From Terriglobus roseus DSM 18391 (GTDB lineage Bacteria; Acidobacteriota; Terriglobia; Terriglobales; Acidobacteriaceae): a DNA stretch of 64,000 bases. The DNA is taken from positions 4,774,001 through 4,838,000 of the forward strand of contig NC_018014.1 of NCBI RefSeq assembly GCF_000265425.1, in the 5' to 3' direction. Within the stretch, counting starts at the first letter, position 1. Every line of letters begins with the position of its first letter. Position numbers and translations under genes: made by a program. Shown here in pieces: positions 17,820-27,105 of the stretch. The notes under the pieces were generated by a model. The model did not search any database. It saw only the letters and a program-made list of their open reading frames with translations, and was not told the DNA's origin.

Positions 17820-17975
17820 ATGAAATTGAAGGAAGCGACATCTGTACAGGCTATGACAGCGCACAAGAACACCAAGATCTGGATCGCACCACAGTTAGAG
17901 GTGGCCAGGATTGCTGTAGTGACCAAAAGCGGCACCAACAATGCCAGCGACGACTTGTTCACTTTCGCGTCCTAA
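17820..17975 (+). CDS. 51-residue peptide resembling a RiPP (lasso-like) precursor
   Basis: Not in any annotated family I can name. The peptide starts MKLKEATSVQAMTAHK and has a leader-like centre, WIAPQLEVARIAVVT, followed by KSGTNNASDDLFTFAS. W-x2-P-x-L followed by Thr about nine residues later echoes the Y-x2-P-x-L...T recognition motif of lasso-peptide leaders. If cut after Thr-Lys, the tail begins Ser-Gly and has Asp at positions 8 and 9, the ring-forming positions of lasso peptides; cutting before Gly gives Asp at 7 and 8. AAGGAG lies 11 bases before the ATG and a strong terminator follows, so it is a stand-alone transcription unit. No maturation enzymes are in the window. Confidence 0.65.
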   Translation: MKLKEATSVQAMTAHKNTKIWIAPQLEVARIAVVTKSGTNNASDDLFTFAS

Positions 17976-18028
17976 TGAACGGGCATCAGAGTGGAGTGGC
18001 TCGCGGATAATTGCGGGCCATTAAATTC

Positions 18029-18059
18029 GAAAGCCCGGCGCAAGGCCGGGCTTTCTTTA
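18029..18059 (+). terminator. Intrinsic terminator after the peptide gene
   Basis: 11-bp perfect stem GAAAGCCCGGC / GCCGGGCTTTC with a 5-base loop, followed by TTTAT. It lies 54 bases after the peptide stop and closes its transcript. Confidence 0.85.
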
Positions 18060-18116
18060 TAACGATCGTGGAACCGCAGACAAACATGCCAAGCATGTCG
18101 AGAACGGTGCGAAGTC

Positions 18117-19148
18117 CTAGGCCAGTGCAGCCTTGCAGTACGCCAGGCACTTGGCGACTTCCTTCACTGAGTCGGATCCAGCCGGGATCGGGTACTCGAG
18201 TTCGATCGTCGCCGGGAACTTCCAGCCTTCCTTCTTCATCAGTTGCAGCGCCTGCTTGATGGGTGTATCGCCCTCGCCCCAGGGGGTGTTGGCTTCGCCG
18301 TGCGCGGCAGACTTGCGGTCCTTCACGTGGAAGCTGGTGATGCGGGCGTGGTTCTTCTTCATGAACTCCAGCGCAGATTCCGGCGAGTTGCCGGCAGCGA
18401 TGAAGTGGCCGATGTCGAGGTTTGCGCCGTTGTAGGGCGACTGCGCCATGGCCTCATCCCACGTGGTGGGCGTGGCCTGCAGGTGGGCGTGGTAGCCCAC
18501 CCACAACTTGTACTTGCTGGCGAAGTCGCCGATGCGCTTGGTCAGCTCCGGCTGCCCGTCCGGCATCTCCATGGTGATCTGGTTGGCGCCGCAGGCCTTC
18601 GCTGCCTTGAAGGCGTAGTCGAACTCAGCGTCCTTCATCTTCATGTTGAGCGTGATCTTGAACGCGTAGATCTCGACGCCAGCGTCGTTGTACATCTTGC
18701 GCAACGCCTCGTACTTGCTCATGGGCACGGAGAGGCGGAAGGCCGTCAGGTCTTCCGCGAACTTCGCCTGTGCGGCCATCTGCTCCGGCGACATCTGCCG
18801 GCGTGGCGGCGGTCCACCCGTCGGCGGCCCGGTCTGGGCAGTCTGCCCGCTCGGGGCCGGAGGACGCGGCATCATTGGCCGCTTCGGCGCGCCGGCCCAC
18901 TCTTCCTGCACATTCTCAAGCTCGACGGCGTTGATGCCGTTCTCAACCGCATAGCGCAGAACGGCATTCGCGTTCTGAGTCTGGAAATCAGGCATCTGCC
19001 GGTAGCTGTAGCTGATGACGCCAAGCTGCACGCCGCCAACCTTTGAGTTGGGCTTGGCCGCAGCGAACATCGTTGCTGGATTCGCAAACGCAGCAACAGC
19101 GCCGGTAGCGGCTGCAATCTTTCCAAAGTGCCTTCTGGTGACGATCAT
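18117..19148 (-). CDS. Exported sugar phosphate isomerase/epimerase-like TIM-barrel protein
   Basis: 343 residues, third member of this superfamily in the window but more distant from the tandem pair at 3.8-5.6 kb. The leader is MIVTRRHFGKIAAATGAVAAF, Tat-like. Between the first and second barrel strands is a Pro/Gly-rich insertion (PPAPSGQTAQTGPPTGGPPPRR, about residues 95-118), absent from the other two. Metal-site segments include ITMEMPDGQP, GYHAHLQATP, NLDIGHFIAAG, SFHVKDRK and ATIELEYP. GGAAG precedes the ATG. It probably acts on an extracytoplasmic sugar. Confidence 0.85.
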   Translation of the reverse strand: MIVTRRHFGKIAAATGAVAAFANPATMFAAAKPNSKVGGVQLGVISYSYRQMPDFQTQNANAVLRYAVENGINAVELENVQEEWAGAPKRPMMPRPPAPSGQTAQTGPPTGGPPPRRQMSPEQMAAQAKFAEDLTAFRLSVPMSKYEALRKMYNDAGVEIYAFKITLNMKMKDAEFDYAFKAAKACGANQITMEMPDGQPELTKRIGDFASKYKLWVGYHAHLQATPTTWDEAMAQSPYNGANLDIGHFIAAGNSPESALEFMKKNHARITSFHVKDRKSAAHGEANTPWGEGDTPIKQALQLMKKEGWKFPATIELEYPIPAGSDSVKEVAKCLAYCKAALA

Positions 19149-19337
19149 GATCTTCCGTAACTCCGTGTCGGTATGGGTTGCAAAGTGTAGGCAAAGCGTA
19201 GAAGGAGACTTCTCCGACGGGCGCCTTGCATAAAGTGTCGGCGATGAAATGGCCGCATCGTGTGAACGCTGCGGCGCTGCCGTTGAAAAACCGCTGCGCG
19301 TCGCATTCTAGGTCGCGCGGAATACGATGCGCAAGCG

Positions 19338-19350
19338 ATTATCAATAATC
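19338..19350. promoter_or_regulatory. AT-rich palindromic motif ATTATCAATAATC, copy 1
   Basis: A 13-base motif with ATTAT/ATAAT half-sites in otherwise GC-rich sequence, about 190 bases upstream of the isomerase start at 19148. The same 13 bases occur in reverse orientation at 22984-22996, upstream of the TonB receptor. A shared operator is suggested, not shown. Confidence 0.35.
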
Positions 19351-19367
19351 CAACATTGCCAAACACA

Positions 19368-19399
19368 AAGAGCCCGTGGAGGAAGTCTCCCGGGCTCTT
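19368..19399 (-). terminator. Intrinsic terminator of the TonB receptor gene
   Basis: 9-bp stem AAGAGCCCG / CGGGCTCTT around a 14-base loop, read on the minus strand into TTGTGTTTGG. It lies 23 bases past the stop of the receptor. Confidence 0.7.
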
Positions 19400-19421
19400 C
19401 GTGTGTGGTGAGGCGGGTTCG

Positions 19422-22400
19422 TTAGAACTCGTACTTCAGCGCGAACTGGAAGAGGCGCGGCTGGTACGAGGCAATGGTGGAGGTGAGCGCGCCGAAGGTG
19501 GACGGCGTGGTTACGCCGGTCGACGGGTTGGCAAAGTTGGTCTGGTTGGCAAGGTTAAAGGCCTCAGCCCGGAACTGCAGCTTGGTCTCGCGATAGACGG
19601 TGAAGTCCTTGAAGAGCGACGCATCCCAATGACGGAAGTGTGGTCCGTGATACGGGTTGCGGCGCTCGTTGCCGAAGGTTCCTGCAGCCTGTGGAGCAAA
19701 TGCAACCGCACCGCGTGCAGGATCCGTATTGCCGTTGAAGAACTGCAGAGCGCCGGAGGTGTTGCCGGTGCCCGGACGGATGTTCGAGAATGGATCGCTA
19801 AGTACGTTGAGACGGTCCGCCGATCCACCCGGGCTGGTGCCGCTGATGTTCGAGGCATTCAGCACGGTGAAGGGCAGGCCCGTCGACCACAGGTTCAGCA
19901 CGTTGACGTGCCAGCCGGCAGTTAGCGCGTTGCGGAAGCCAGAGGTTCCCTTGCCCCACGGAATGGCATAGTTGCCGGTTACGACGACGCGGTTACGAAC
20001 ATCGAGATCGCCGTTGCCGTAGTCATCGAAGTTCTGCGTTGCCAGTATCTGGCCGACACCGTTGCCATTCTGGTTGTTGATGTTTGGAGCGTTATCGAGC
20101 AGGTGCGACCAGGTGGTGTTGACGTTGAAGCCAAGGCCATTGGAGAAGCGGCGCTCAAACGTCGCCTGCAGCGAGTGGTAGGAGGAAGCGCCCGTGCTGA
20201 ACGTCTGCGTGATGGTCGTGACGTTCGGCAACTGTGTGGCAAAGCGGCGAAGCGCCTGGCTGCCGGATACATTGGCAGGTGCGCGGTTGATATCGAACCC
20301 GGTGGACAGCTTGCGGCCTACCTGACCAACGTACGAGACCGTGATGGCGTTGCCCTTGAAGTCCTTCTGCACGGTCAGGTTGAACTGCTCCAGGTAGCCC
20401 GAGCCGAAGTTGCGGTCGATGGTGGCGGGAATGGAACCAACGATAGCAGCGCCTGCCGTGCCGGGAGTCATGTTCGGCAGCGGAATGCCCTGGCGGAAGA
20501 GCCTGAAGTTCTGGTTGCAACCGCTGGTACCTGCCGCGGACTGGAAGGTGGAGCAGTTGCCGTAGATCGAAATGTTGGGCGTGTTCTTCAGGTTTGTTGG
20601 CGACTGGTAGTTGCTGGGAAAGAAAGCCAGACCGAAGCCACCGCGGATGACCAGGCTCTGCATGGGCGTATAGGCAAAGCCCACGCGCGGTGCAAGGTTG
20701 GTGTAATCCACCTTCACGCCGGCCGAACGGCTGACGCCATTGACACCCGCCTGGAGGATGCAGGCGCATGCCGGATCGAAGTTGGAGATGTGGTTGTTCT
20801 TCTCGAGGAAGGGTGTGTAGACGTCATACCGCAGACCCAGGTTCAGGGTCAGGTTCGACGCGACGTGCCAGTCATCCTGGAAGTAAAAGCTGGGCTCCCA
20901 GGTGGTGTAGTACGGCGTGTAAAGATTCACGTTGCGGACGGCTGCTGAGAAGATACCTTCCAACAGACCGGGTGCGCCGGCACGGAACGTCCACGAACCG
21001 TTGCCGTTGTTGTCCTGCTGGTTGCGTGCGATACGGCGGATACCGGCAGCGCCCATGCGGAAGCTGTGGTTGCCACGGGTGTAGATCACCTGACCGTTCA
21101 ACTGGTAGCTGTTGTCTTTGTTGAACAGCGGCACGAAGTTACCGCCGTTGCCCAGACCCGTGAGTCCGGTCGGCAGTGCCAGTGCAAGGCCCGAGGTCGC
21201 ATCGCTGATATTGATGTTGGGCTGCCCGAGCTTGGTGTTCGGGTTTACCTGGTAGTTCAGCGGATTGGAACCACCGTTGATGAACGTCCAGCTTGCACCA
21301 AGAGTCGTCAGCAGGTTTGAGGTGAAGGTGTGTGTATAGATCAGCGCGGCATTCCGCGCGATCTGCGGTGACGTGCCGAAACCATTGCCCGTCTGCGGAT
21401 CGATGGCAAAACCATTCGCCGTAGAGATGGGCAGAGCACCGGGCGACACCGTATACACATCGTTCACGATGTACTTGGCGAAGAGCAGGTTCTTCTCGTT
21501 GAAGTGGTAGTCGACGCGAGCGTCGTACACAACGGAATACTGCTCGTTATTGCGGACGTTCACATAGCCGGTGCTGCCAACATTGGGCCGTGGGTACAGG
21601 CGGAAGTAGGCAAGACCGATCGGATCAAGGAAAGCAGCCGGGATCTTGTTCCCGACGAGAGGATTTCTCAGGTAGCCGGGCGATGCCGGATTCGGGTCGT
21701 AGACGCAGCCTGTGGTCTGGTTCTGCGTGGGATCGGTGACGTTGGCTGCGATGACTGCGCATCCGTTACGCGTAACACCGTCTGTCTGCAGGATTGTGCC
21801 GGTAGGGATGGCGTCCGAGAAGTCGCCCGGATTGGCCTGCTGGAACGCGGTTGGCACGTTCAACTGGCTGGGCAGGCTGCCGCGGATCTGGCGGAAGAAC
21901 TCCGCGTCGCCGTGGAAGAAGGCCTTGTCCTTGAAGATGGGCCCGCCAAGCGATCCGCCGAACTGGTTCTGACGCAGACGCGGCTTGGCGCGGCCGGCAC
22001 CGTACTGGTACGCGAAGGCGTTCAGCTTATCGTTGCGGAAGAACTCGTACAGCGTGCCGTGGAAGTTGTTGGTGCCGCTCTTAGTGATGACGTTGATGAT
22101 CGCGCCACCAGCGCGGCCGCCATCCGCCGAGAAGCTGTTGGTGAGGACGCGAACTTCCTGGATGGAATCGATTGAAGGACGAATGCCAATGGTGCCGATG
22201 ACGCGCTCATTGTTGTCGAGACCGTCCACGAGCTGGTCATTCAACACTTCCGATTGTCCGTTGATGGAGACCGAAGAGCTCTGACGGCGATCGTCCGGAC
22301 GGGTGCCGGAACTGATGCTGTTGGGGGCGCCTTCCGTGGCGCCCGGGATGATCTGGACCAGGTTGATGAAGTTACGACCGTTCAGCGGAAGATCCTGCAC

Positions 22401-22901
22401 GGCGCGATCCGTCACATTGCTGCCAATGGACGATGCGTCCGTCTGCAGGACCGGTGCTGCCGTGGTGATCTCAACGGTCTCGTTCGCTCCGCCGATCTTC
22501 AGCGCGGCGTCGGCACGGCGGCGATCACCGGCGGCAACGACCAGGTTGGAGATAGCGGCCGTCTGAAAACCGGGTGTCTTGATGCTGACGGAGTAAGAAC
22601 CGGGGTTCAGCTGCGGGACGGAGTATGCGCCGGAGTCCGTGGTGGTGACCACCGTGGTGACGTTGGTCGCCGTGTTGGTGATGGTGACTTCCGCCTTGGG
22701 CACGGCGGCGCCCGACGGATCGGTGACGTTTCCGAGGATGGTTGCGGTCGTGTCCTGCGCCACCAGCGCGCGGCCGGCGAAGGCTGCGAGCAGGGTGAAG
22801 AGAACCACGCGGATGATGAGGGATGATCTGCTGAAGTTGCCGGCGCTCTTCTTGGGCGCCTCGTGTCCACGTGGGACAGGATTTAGTGTCATTGGTTCCA
22901 T
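19422..22901 (-). CDS. Oar-like TonB-dependent receptor with carboxypeptidase-regulatory N-terminal domain
   Basis: 1159 residues. After a membrane-type signal ([18 protein letters not shown]) comes an Ig-like carboxypeptidase-regulatory repeat ([24 protein letters not shown], about residues 50-130), then a plug domain ([63 protein letters not shown]) and a long 22-strand-type barrel ending FQFALKYEF, with the terminal Phe expected of outer-membrane proteins. This is the acidobacterial receptor class thought to import plant-polymer oligosaccharides or other large ligands. No TonB/ExbBD genes are nearby. Confidence 0.92.
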   Translation of the reverse strand: MEPMTLNPVPRGHEAPKKSAGNFSRSSLIIRVVLFTLLAAFAGRALVAQDTTATILGNVTDPSGAAVPKAEVTITNTATNVTTVVTTTDSGAYSVPQLNPGSYSVSIKTPGFQTAAISNLVVAAGDRRRADAALKIGGANETVEITTAAPVLQTDASSIGSNVTDRAVQDLPLNGRNFINLVQIIPGATEGAPNSISSGTRPDDRRQSSSVSINGQSEVLNDQLVDGLDNNERVIGTIGIRPSIDSIQEVRVLTNSFSADGGRAGGAIINVITKSGTNNFHGTLYEFFRNDKLNAFAYQYGAGRAKPRLRQNQFGGSLGGPIFKDKAFFHGDAEFFRQIRGSLPSQLNVPTAFQQANPGDFSDAIPTGTILQTDGVTRNGCAVIAANVTDPTQNQTTGCVYDPNPASPGYLRNPLVGNKIPAAFLDPIGLAYFRLYPRPNVGSTGYVNVRNNEQYSVVYDARVDYHFNEKNLLFAKYIVNDVYTVSPGALPISTANGFAIDPQTGNGFGTSPQIARNAALIYTHTFTSNLLTTLGASWTFINGGSNPLNYQVNPNTKLGQPNINISDATSGLALALPTGLTGLGNGGNFVPLFNKDNSYQLNGQVIYTRGNHSFRMGAAGIRRIARNQQDNNGNGSWTFRAGAPGLLEGIFSAAVRNVNLYTPYYTTWEPSFYFQDDWHVASNLTLNLGLRYDVYTPFLEKNNHISNFDPACACILQAGVNGVSRSAGVKVDYTNLAPRVGFAYTPMQSLVIRGGFGLAFFPSNYQSPTNLKNTPNISIYGNCSTFQSAAGTSGCNQNFRLFRQGIPLPNMTPGTAGAAIVGSIPATIDRNFGSGYLEQFNLTVQKDFKGNAITVSYVGQVGRKLSTGFDINRAPANVSGSQALRRFATQLPNVTTITQTFSTGASSYHSLQATFERRFSNGLGFNVNTTWSHLLDNAPNINNQNGNGVGQILATQNFDDYGNGDLDVRNRVVVTGNYAIPWGKGTSGFRNALTAGWHVNVLNLWSTGLPFTVLNASNISGTSPGGSADRLNVLSDPFSNIRPGTGNTSGALQFFNGNTDPARGAVAFAPQAAGTFGNERRNPYHGPHFRHWDASLFKDFTVYRETKLQFRAEAFNLANQTNFANPSTGVTTPSTFGALTSTIASYQPRLFQFALKYEF

Positions 22902-22983
22902 GTTGTTCTGGCCTCACAACCGCAACGCGATGGTTTACGTTGCGGGCGGCATAATAGGCCCGAGGCGGAACGAAGGGCAACAT

Positions 22984-22996
22984 GATTATTGATAAT
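22984..22996. promoter_or_regulatory. AT-rich palindromic motif, copy 2
   Basis: GATTATTGATAAT, the exact reverse complement of the motif at 19338-19350, about 83 bases upstream of the receptor start at 22901. The surrounding 25 bases are strikingly AT-rich, so the motif could overlap the receptor promoter. The remainder of 22902-23142 shows nothing else I can support. Confidence 0.35.
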
Positions 22997-23142
22997 TATT
23001 TTAGATTTGCAGTCTCCCGTTTTTCATAGGCCTCCAGCCCGCCCTGCCGTTGGCTTTAGGAGCGTCAGGTGGCTCAGCTTCGGTCCGTTCGACCGGTGGA
23101 TAACACCGCCAGCTTTCCCGGCTTACTCCTGACGTAGTCAGC

Positions 23143-25896
23143 CTAGAATCCGTACCGAAGACCGAACTCAATGCGGCGTCCGGTATCTGCGAAGTAGGGC
23201 TTGTCGAAGAGCGGAGAACCCAGGACGCCACCCACCCGGCGGACATTGGTGTGGTTGAGAACGTTGGCCGCGCGTACATTGGCGCTCAGCGTCTGAAGAC
23301 GGTCTTTCGCGGCGTGCGGCGTCAACGTGAAGCTGCGGCTCAGGTTCATATCGACGTAGGCGGCCCCGGGCATGGTGCCGACGTTCCGTGCGAAGACTGC
23401 CGTTCCACCTGTCGTAACGAGGTTGCCGAAGCGGGTTGCGACCGCCCGTGGATCGCCGGGTGCTGCGTACATCGGCCGGTCGTTGAAGTTACCGTCGTTG
23501 TTGTTATCGAAGCCAGTGGTCACGTTGTAGCGGCGGCCGCTGCGCAGGTTGGTCTCGGTCGACAGGTCGAGCTTGCCGGGCAGGTGCAGTGTCCCATTCA
23601 GAATGAGCTGGTGGCGGTTCTGGTTATCGCGCATAACGTATTCGCCGGCGTCAGAGTATGCGCTCTGCGGCTGCATGAAGGTATCGTTGCCGCCCGTGTC
23701 GAAGACCTCTGCAAAGACGTAACCGACAAACAGGTTCATACGCTTGATGCTGTGCTCTTCCGCACTGAAGAAGAGCGCGTGACCGTAGCCTTTGCCGCTG
23801 TTCTGCGATTGCAGGATGTTGCTGTTGGGCGCGAGCGGCCGCACACCGTCGATGGGTGTGTTGATGTTACGGACACGCGCTTCGTTCCATAGGTGCAGCC
23901 AGTACCAGGCGGCATTGAGATTCCATCCGCGCATGGAGTGCTCCACATTCACCTGCTCCTCACTGAACCATGAGTTACCGAACTTTGGAGCAAAGGTCCG
24001 TACCGTCGTAATTGGCACAGCGCCTGCCGAGAACGGGTTGCCGTAGACAGGCGAGTAGACGAGGTTGCTCTGTCTTGCGGTACCGTTCAGGCGTGCCCAC
24101 TCGGTGGCATCTTCCGTGCTGTAACGGCCGTTGAACATGCCGGCGTGGGCGCGCAGAGTCCACGTCGCTTTCTTGTCCGGCGACCACGCGATGCCGGCGC
24201 GCGGCACGAGATCGCCGGTGACGGAGGGCAGACTCTGCGCGTAGTAACGCAGACCGAAGGAGAGCTTAAGATTCTCCAGCAGTTTGTAGTCTTCCTGCAC
24301 AAAGAGCGAGGTGCGTGTCTGCACGAAATCGATGCGTGGCGAACCGGTCAGGCCGGTGTACGCCGTCGGCGTCCCACCCGCCAGGTTCAGTTTCGCGCGG
24401 CGATACTGCTCCAGGCCCGTGATGACGGTGCTGCTGCCTGCGACGGGTTGATTGTTCGCATCCAGCACGGGTGCGGCACCACCGCCGAAGATATAGGTGC
24501 CGTTGAAGTCTTGTGTAATCTGCTGGCGCTCGCGCGCGCTGCGCAGGTCCATGCCGAACTTCACAGTGTGTCTGCCGCGTGTGTAGATGGCATCATCCAG
24601 TACTTCCAGCAGGATTTCGTGCTGCCGCTGCGCGCCGATGTTAGCGCCGCCACCGGTGAAAGCTCCACTTACCTGCACCTGCGGTGTAAGGCTGGCGGGC
24701 GTATCGTCCTCGCCGCCAAAGCGCAGACTGGCGCGTGCTTCATGCATCCAGTGTGCCGAGATGGTGGTGATATCGGTGAACCGCACAATGTGCTCATAGC
24801 GCGTCGCGTTGTAGCCTGCCTCCTGCGTCGTGGTTCCACCGACACCCAGGTTCTGAAGGTTATTGACGTTCGCCGAGTAAGTGGCGATGAACGTATTCTT
24901 TGGTCCAAGCTGCCAGCCCAGGCGCGCGCTCGCGACCCACAACCGCTCAGTCTTCGGGACACTCGCGGTAAGTGGCACGGCGTTGCCGTTAGCATCCAGC
25001 GTGACCGCATTGACGACGGCGATGTTATCGATGCTGCGATGTTCCAGGCTGAGCGCGAAGTCACTGCCCTGCCTGCGGACGGGACCGCTCAGGTCAAAGC
25101 CGAAGCGCTGCTTGCCCAGCGTGCCTTTCGCGACGGAGAAAGGATCACGCGCATTCAATGCGGAGCCACCGTAGGTCATGAAGATGTCACCATGCAGCCG
25201 CGGCTGGCCCGGCTTGGTATACACCTCGACACGGCCACCCATGTAGGGCGGTTCTTGATACTCCGCTGCGAACTGGTCCGGGTTGATGCGGATATAGGCG
25301 ATGGAGGATTTCGGCGGCAGCTTGGTTGGTGACTGGAAGCCATCGACAGTAATCATGGCCGATTCAGGATCGCCGCCGCTGCCTGCCGTCATGTTCTGCA
25401 GTTGCCGCAACAGATCGTCGGGATCGTCGGCGAGTGCCTTCAGGTCGTTGCCCTGCAACGTGCGTGAGGCGCCGCTGTTCTCAGCATTGTCCACGCCGTG
25501 CGGTGTCTCCGCATCACTGACGTCGACGTTCTGCTGGACCTCACTGGGGTGCAGGGTGATGCTCAGCTCGGAACGAAGGCGAGCCGCGGTATTCAGGTCC
25601 GTGGGCGCAAAGCTCTCTGCGGCGACATGCAGACGATGGGCAGCGTTGGTCACGCAGCCGAACCGGAATCTTCCGTCGGGAGCGGTTTGAGTGGTGACAC
25701 CGTTGTCGAGGGTGACCGCAGCCTGCGCGATGGACGCGCCGGTGCCGTCGCGCACCATGCCGATCATGGGCGCGCCGTCCGTGCATGTAGCCTGCAGCGT
25801 CTGCAGCGTTTGCAGCGTCTGGGCTGAGGCCGGATTCGAGACGTGCGAGATCGAGAGCGCCGCGAACCATGCCGCGGCGGCAAGTGAAGTCTTCAT
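23143..25896 (-). CDS. TonB-dependent receptor-like protein with carboxypeptidase-regulatory N-terminal domain
   Basis: 917 residues with a signal peptide (AAAWFAALSISHVSNPASAQ). A short regulatory-type domain follows (APMIGMVRDGTGASIAQAAVTLDNGV), then a plug-like region (LLRQLQNMTAGSGGDPESAMITVDGFQ; GRVEVYTKPGQPRLHGDIFMTYGG) and a barrel ending RIEFGLRYGF. It is shorter and quite different from the neighbouring receptor. Directly after the signal peptide is a perfect in-frame repeat, LQT three times, from 9-bp tandem DNA units. No obvious terminator. Likely an outer-membrane transporter of unknown ligand. Confidence 0.88.
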   Translation of the reverse strand: MKTSLAAAAWFAALSISHVSNPASAQTLQTLQTLQATCTDGAPMIGMVRDGTGASIAQAAVTLDNGVTTQTAPDGRFRFGCVTNAAHRLHVAAESFAPTDLNTAARLRSELSITLHPSEVQQNVDVSDAETPHGVDNAENSGASRTLQGNDLKALADDPDDLLRQLQNMTAGSGGDPESAMITVDGFQSPTKLPPKSSIAYIRINPDQFAAEYQEPPYMGGRVEVYTKPGQPRLHGDIFMTYGGSALNARDPFSVAKGTLGKQRFGFDLSGPVRRQGSDFALSLEHRSIDNIAVVNAVTLDANGNAVPLTASVPKTERLWVASARLGWQLGPKNTFIATYSANVNNLQNLGVGGTTTQEAGYNATRYEHIVRFTDITTISAHWMHEARASLRFGGEDDTPASLTPQVQVSGAFTGGGANIGAQRQHEILLEVLDDAIYTRGRHTVKFGMDLRSARERQQITQDFNGTYIFGGGAAPVLDANNQPVAGSSTVITGLEQYRRAKLNLAGGTPTAYTGLTGSPRIDFVQTRTSLFVQEDYKLLENLKLSFGLRYYAQSLPSVTGDLVPRAGIAWSPDKKATWTLRAHAGMFNGRYSTEDATEWARLNGTARQSNLVYSPVYGNPFSAGAVPITTVRTFAPKFGNSWFSEEQVNVEHSMRGWNLNAAWYWLHLWNEARVRNINTPIDGVRPLAPNSNILQSQNSGKGYGHALFFSAEEHSIKRMNLFVGYVFAEVFDTGGNDTFMQPQSAYSDAGEYVMRDNQNRHQLILNGTLHLPGKLDLSTETNLRSGRRYNVTTGFDNNNDGNFNDRPMYAAPGDPRAVATRFGNLVTTGGTAVFARNVGTMPGAAYVDMNLSRSFTLTPHAAKDRLQTLSANVRAANVLNHTNVRRVGGVLGSPLFDKPYFADTGRRIEFGLRYGF

Positions 25897-26115
25897 GATG
25901 TGTTCCTCAGGCTGCGAAAACCGGTGCGGCGATGCGTGTCCTACTGCAGCTACGCATCGCGAAAAGTACGGGAACGCAGAATCAACGCGAGCAATCGAAG
26001 GCCTGCGCGTCCATGCTGTCTGGTTCTAAAAGCCCTTACGCAGGCGGTTCGATCGTGGTTCCACATTTTTTTGCAGAAGCGCAACGAGCCTGTCCCTGGC
26101 AGGAAGCATTACGCT

Positions 26116-27021
26116 ATGCGAATGCCTATCGAGTACCTCGCCACCGACGACGACGAACTGATCCGCGGACGCGCGCGCATCGGCGATGCGGAGATCATCG
26201 TCTGCACCGACGGCACCTGCCGCTTCGACGGCGGCGCCATGTTCGGCGTGGTCCCGAAGACGATGTGGTCCAGGCGGATGGAGGCCGACGAACTCAACCG
26301 CGTGATGCTTGGCCTGAACTGCGTGGTGGTCCGCATCGGCGGCAAGACCGTACTAATTGAGACCGGCTTCGGCAACAAGCTGACACCCAAGATCAAGGAG
26401 ATCTGCGCCACGCAGGAGCAGCTGCCCGCATCACTGTCTGCTGCCGGCATCGCACCGGCCGACATCGACCTCGTGATCAACACGCATCTGCACTGGGATC
26501 ACTGCGGCTGGAACACCGTGCTGCAGCACGACGGCCGAGCCGTCCCCTTCTTCCCGAACGCCGAGTACATCACGCACGTCGGCGAGGTAGAACATGGTCG
26601 CCGCCAATTCGAGCGCGACCGTGTCTCCTACGTCGCGGATAACTATGAACCCATGATCGCGAGCGGCCAGATGCGGCTGATCGAAGGCACCGCCGCGGAC
26701 ATCATGCCCGGCATCCGCACCGAATGCTTCCCCGGGCACACCGCGCAATTGATGGCAGTCCATATCGAGAGTGGCGACGATCACGCCTGCTTCATCAGCG
26801 ATCTGCTGCCGACCACGGCCCACCTCGACGTCAGCTGGGCCATGGCATTCGATCTGGACCCGCTGCGAACCATCGAGGAGCGCAAGCGCTTTTACGCGCG
26901 CGCCGTCCCAGAGAAGTGGCTGGTCCTCTACCCGCACGACCATCACGTCCCGATGTCCAACGTTGGAATCGACGAACGCGGACGATTTCATGTCATCAAC
27001 AATTCCATGCGCCTACCGTAA
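26116..27021 (+). CDS. MBL-fold metallo-hydrolase
   Basis: 301 residues. The metallo-beta-lactamase signature is NTHLHWDHCGWN (HxHxDH), with later ligand-bearing segments TECFPGHTAQLM, CFISDLLPTTAHLD and YPHDHHVP. This architecture resembles cytoplasmic lactonase/glyoxalase-like enzymes of the AiiA/YtnP type. The start at 26116 is supported by AGGAAG ten bases upstream; a longer frame upstream to 25900 has no leader or ribosome site and overlaps the receptor promoter region. Possible roles are quorum-quenching lactonase or thioester hydrolase; not resolvable here. Confidence 0.88.
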   Translation: MRMPIEYLATDDDELIRGRARIGDAEIIVCTDGTCRFDGGAMFGVVPKTMWSRRMEADELNRVMLGLNCVVVRIGGKTVLIETGFGNKLTPKIKEICATQEQLPASLSAAGIAPADIDLVINTHLHWDHCGWNTVLQHDGRAVPFFPNAEYITHVGEVEHGRRQFERDRVSYVADNYEPMIASGQMRLIEGTAADIMPGIRTECFPGHTAQLMAVHIESGDDHACFISDLLPTTAHLDVSWAMAFDLDPLRTIEERKRFYARAVPEKWLVLYPHDHHVPMSNVGIDERGRFHVINNSMRLP

Positions 27022-27105
27022 GAACGTCTGACCCTGGACCCCGGAAGCGTGTCCCGTCTAGCGGTATAACGGTGTGTAAGGCATGTGGAACGAGGCATAT
27101 TCACG

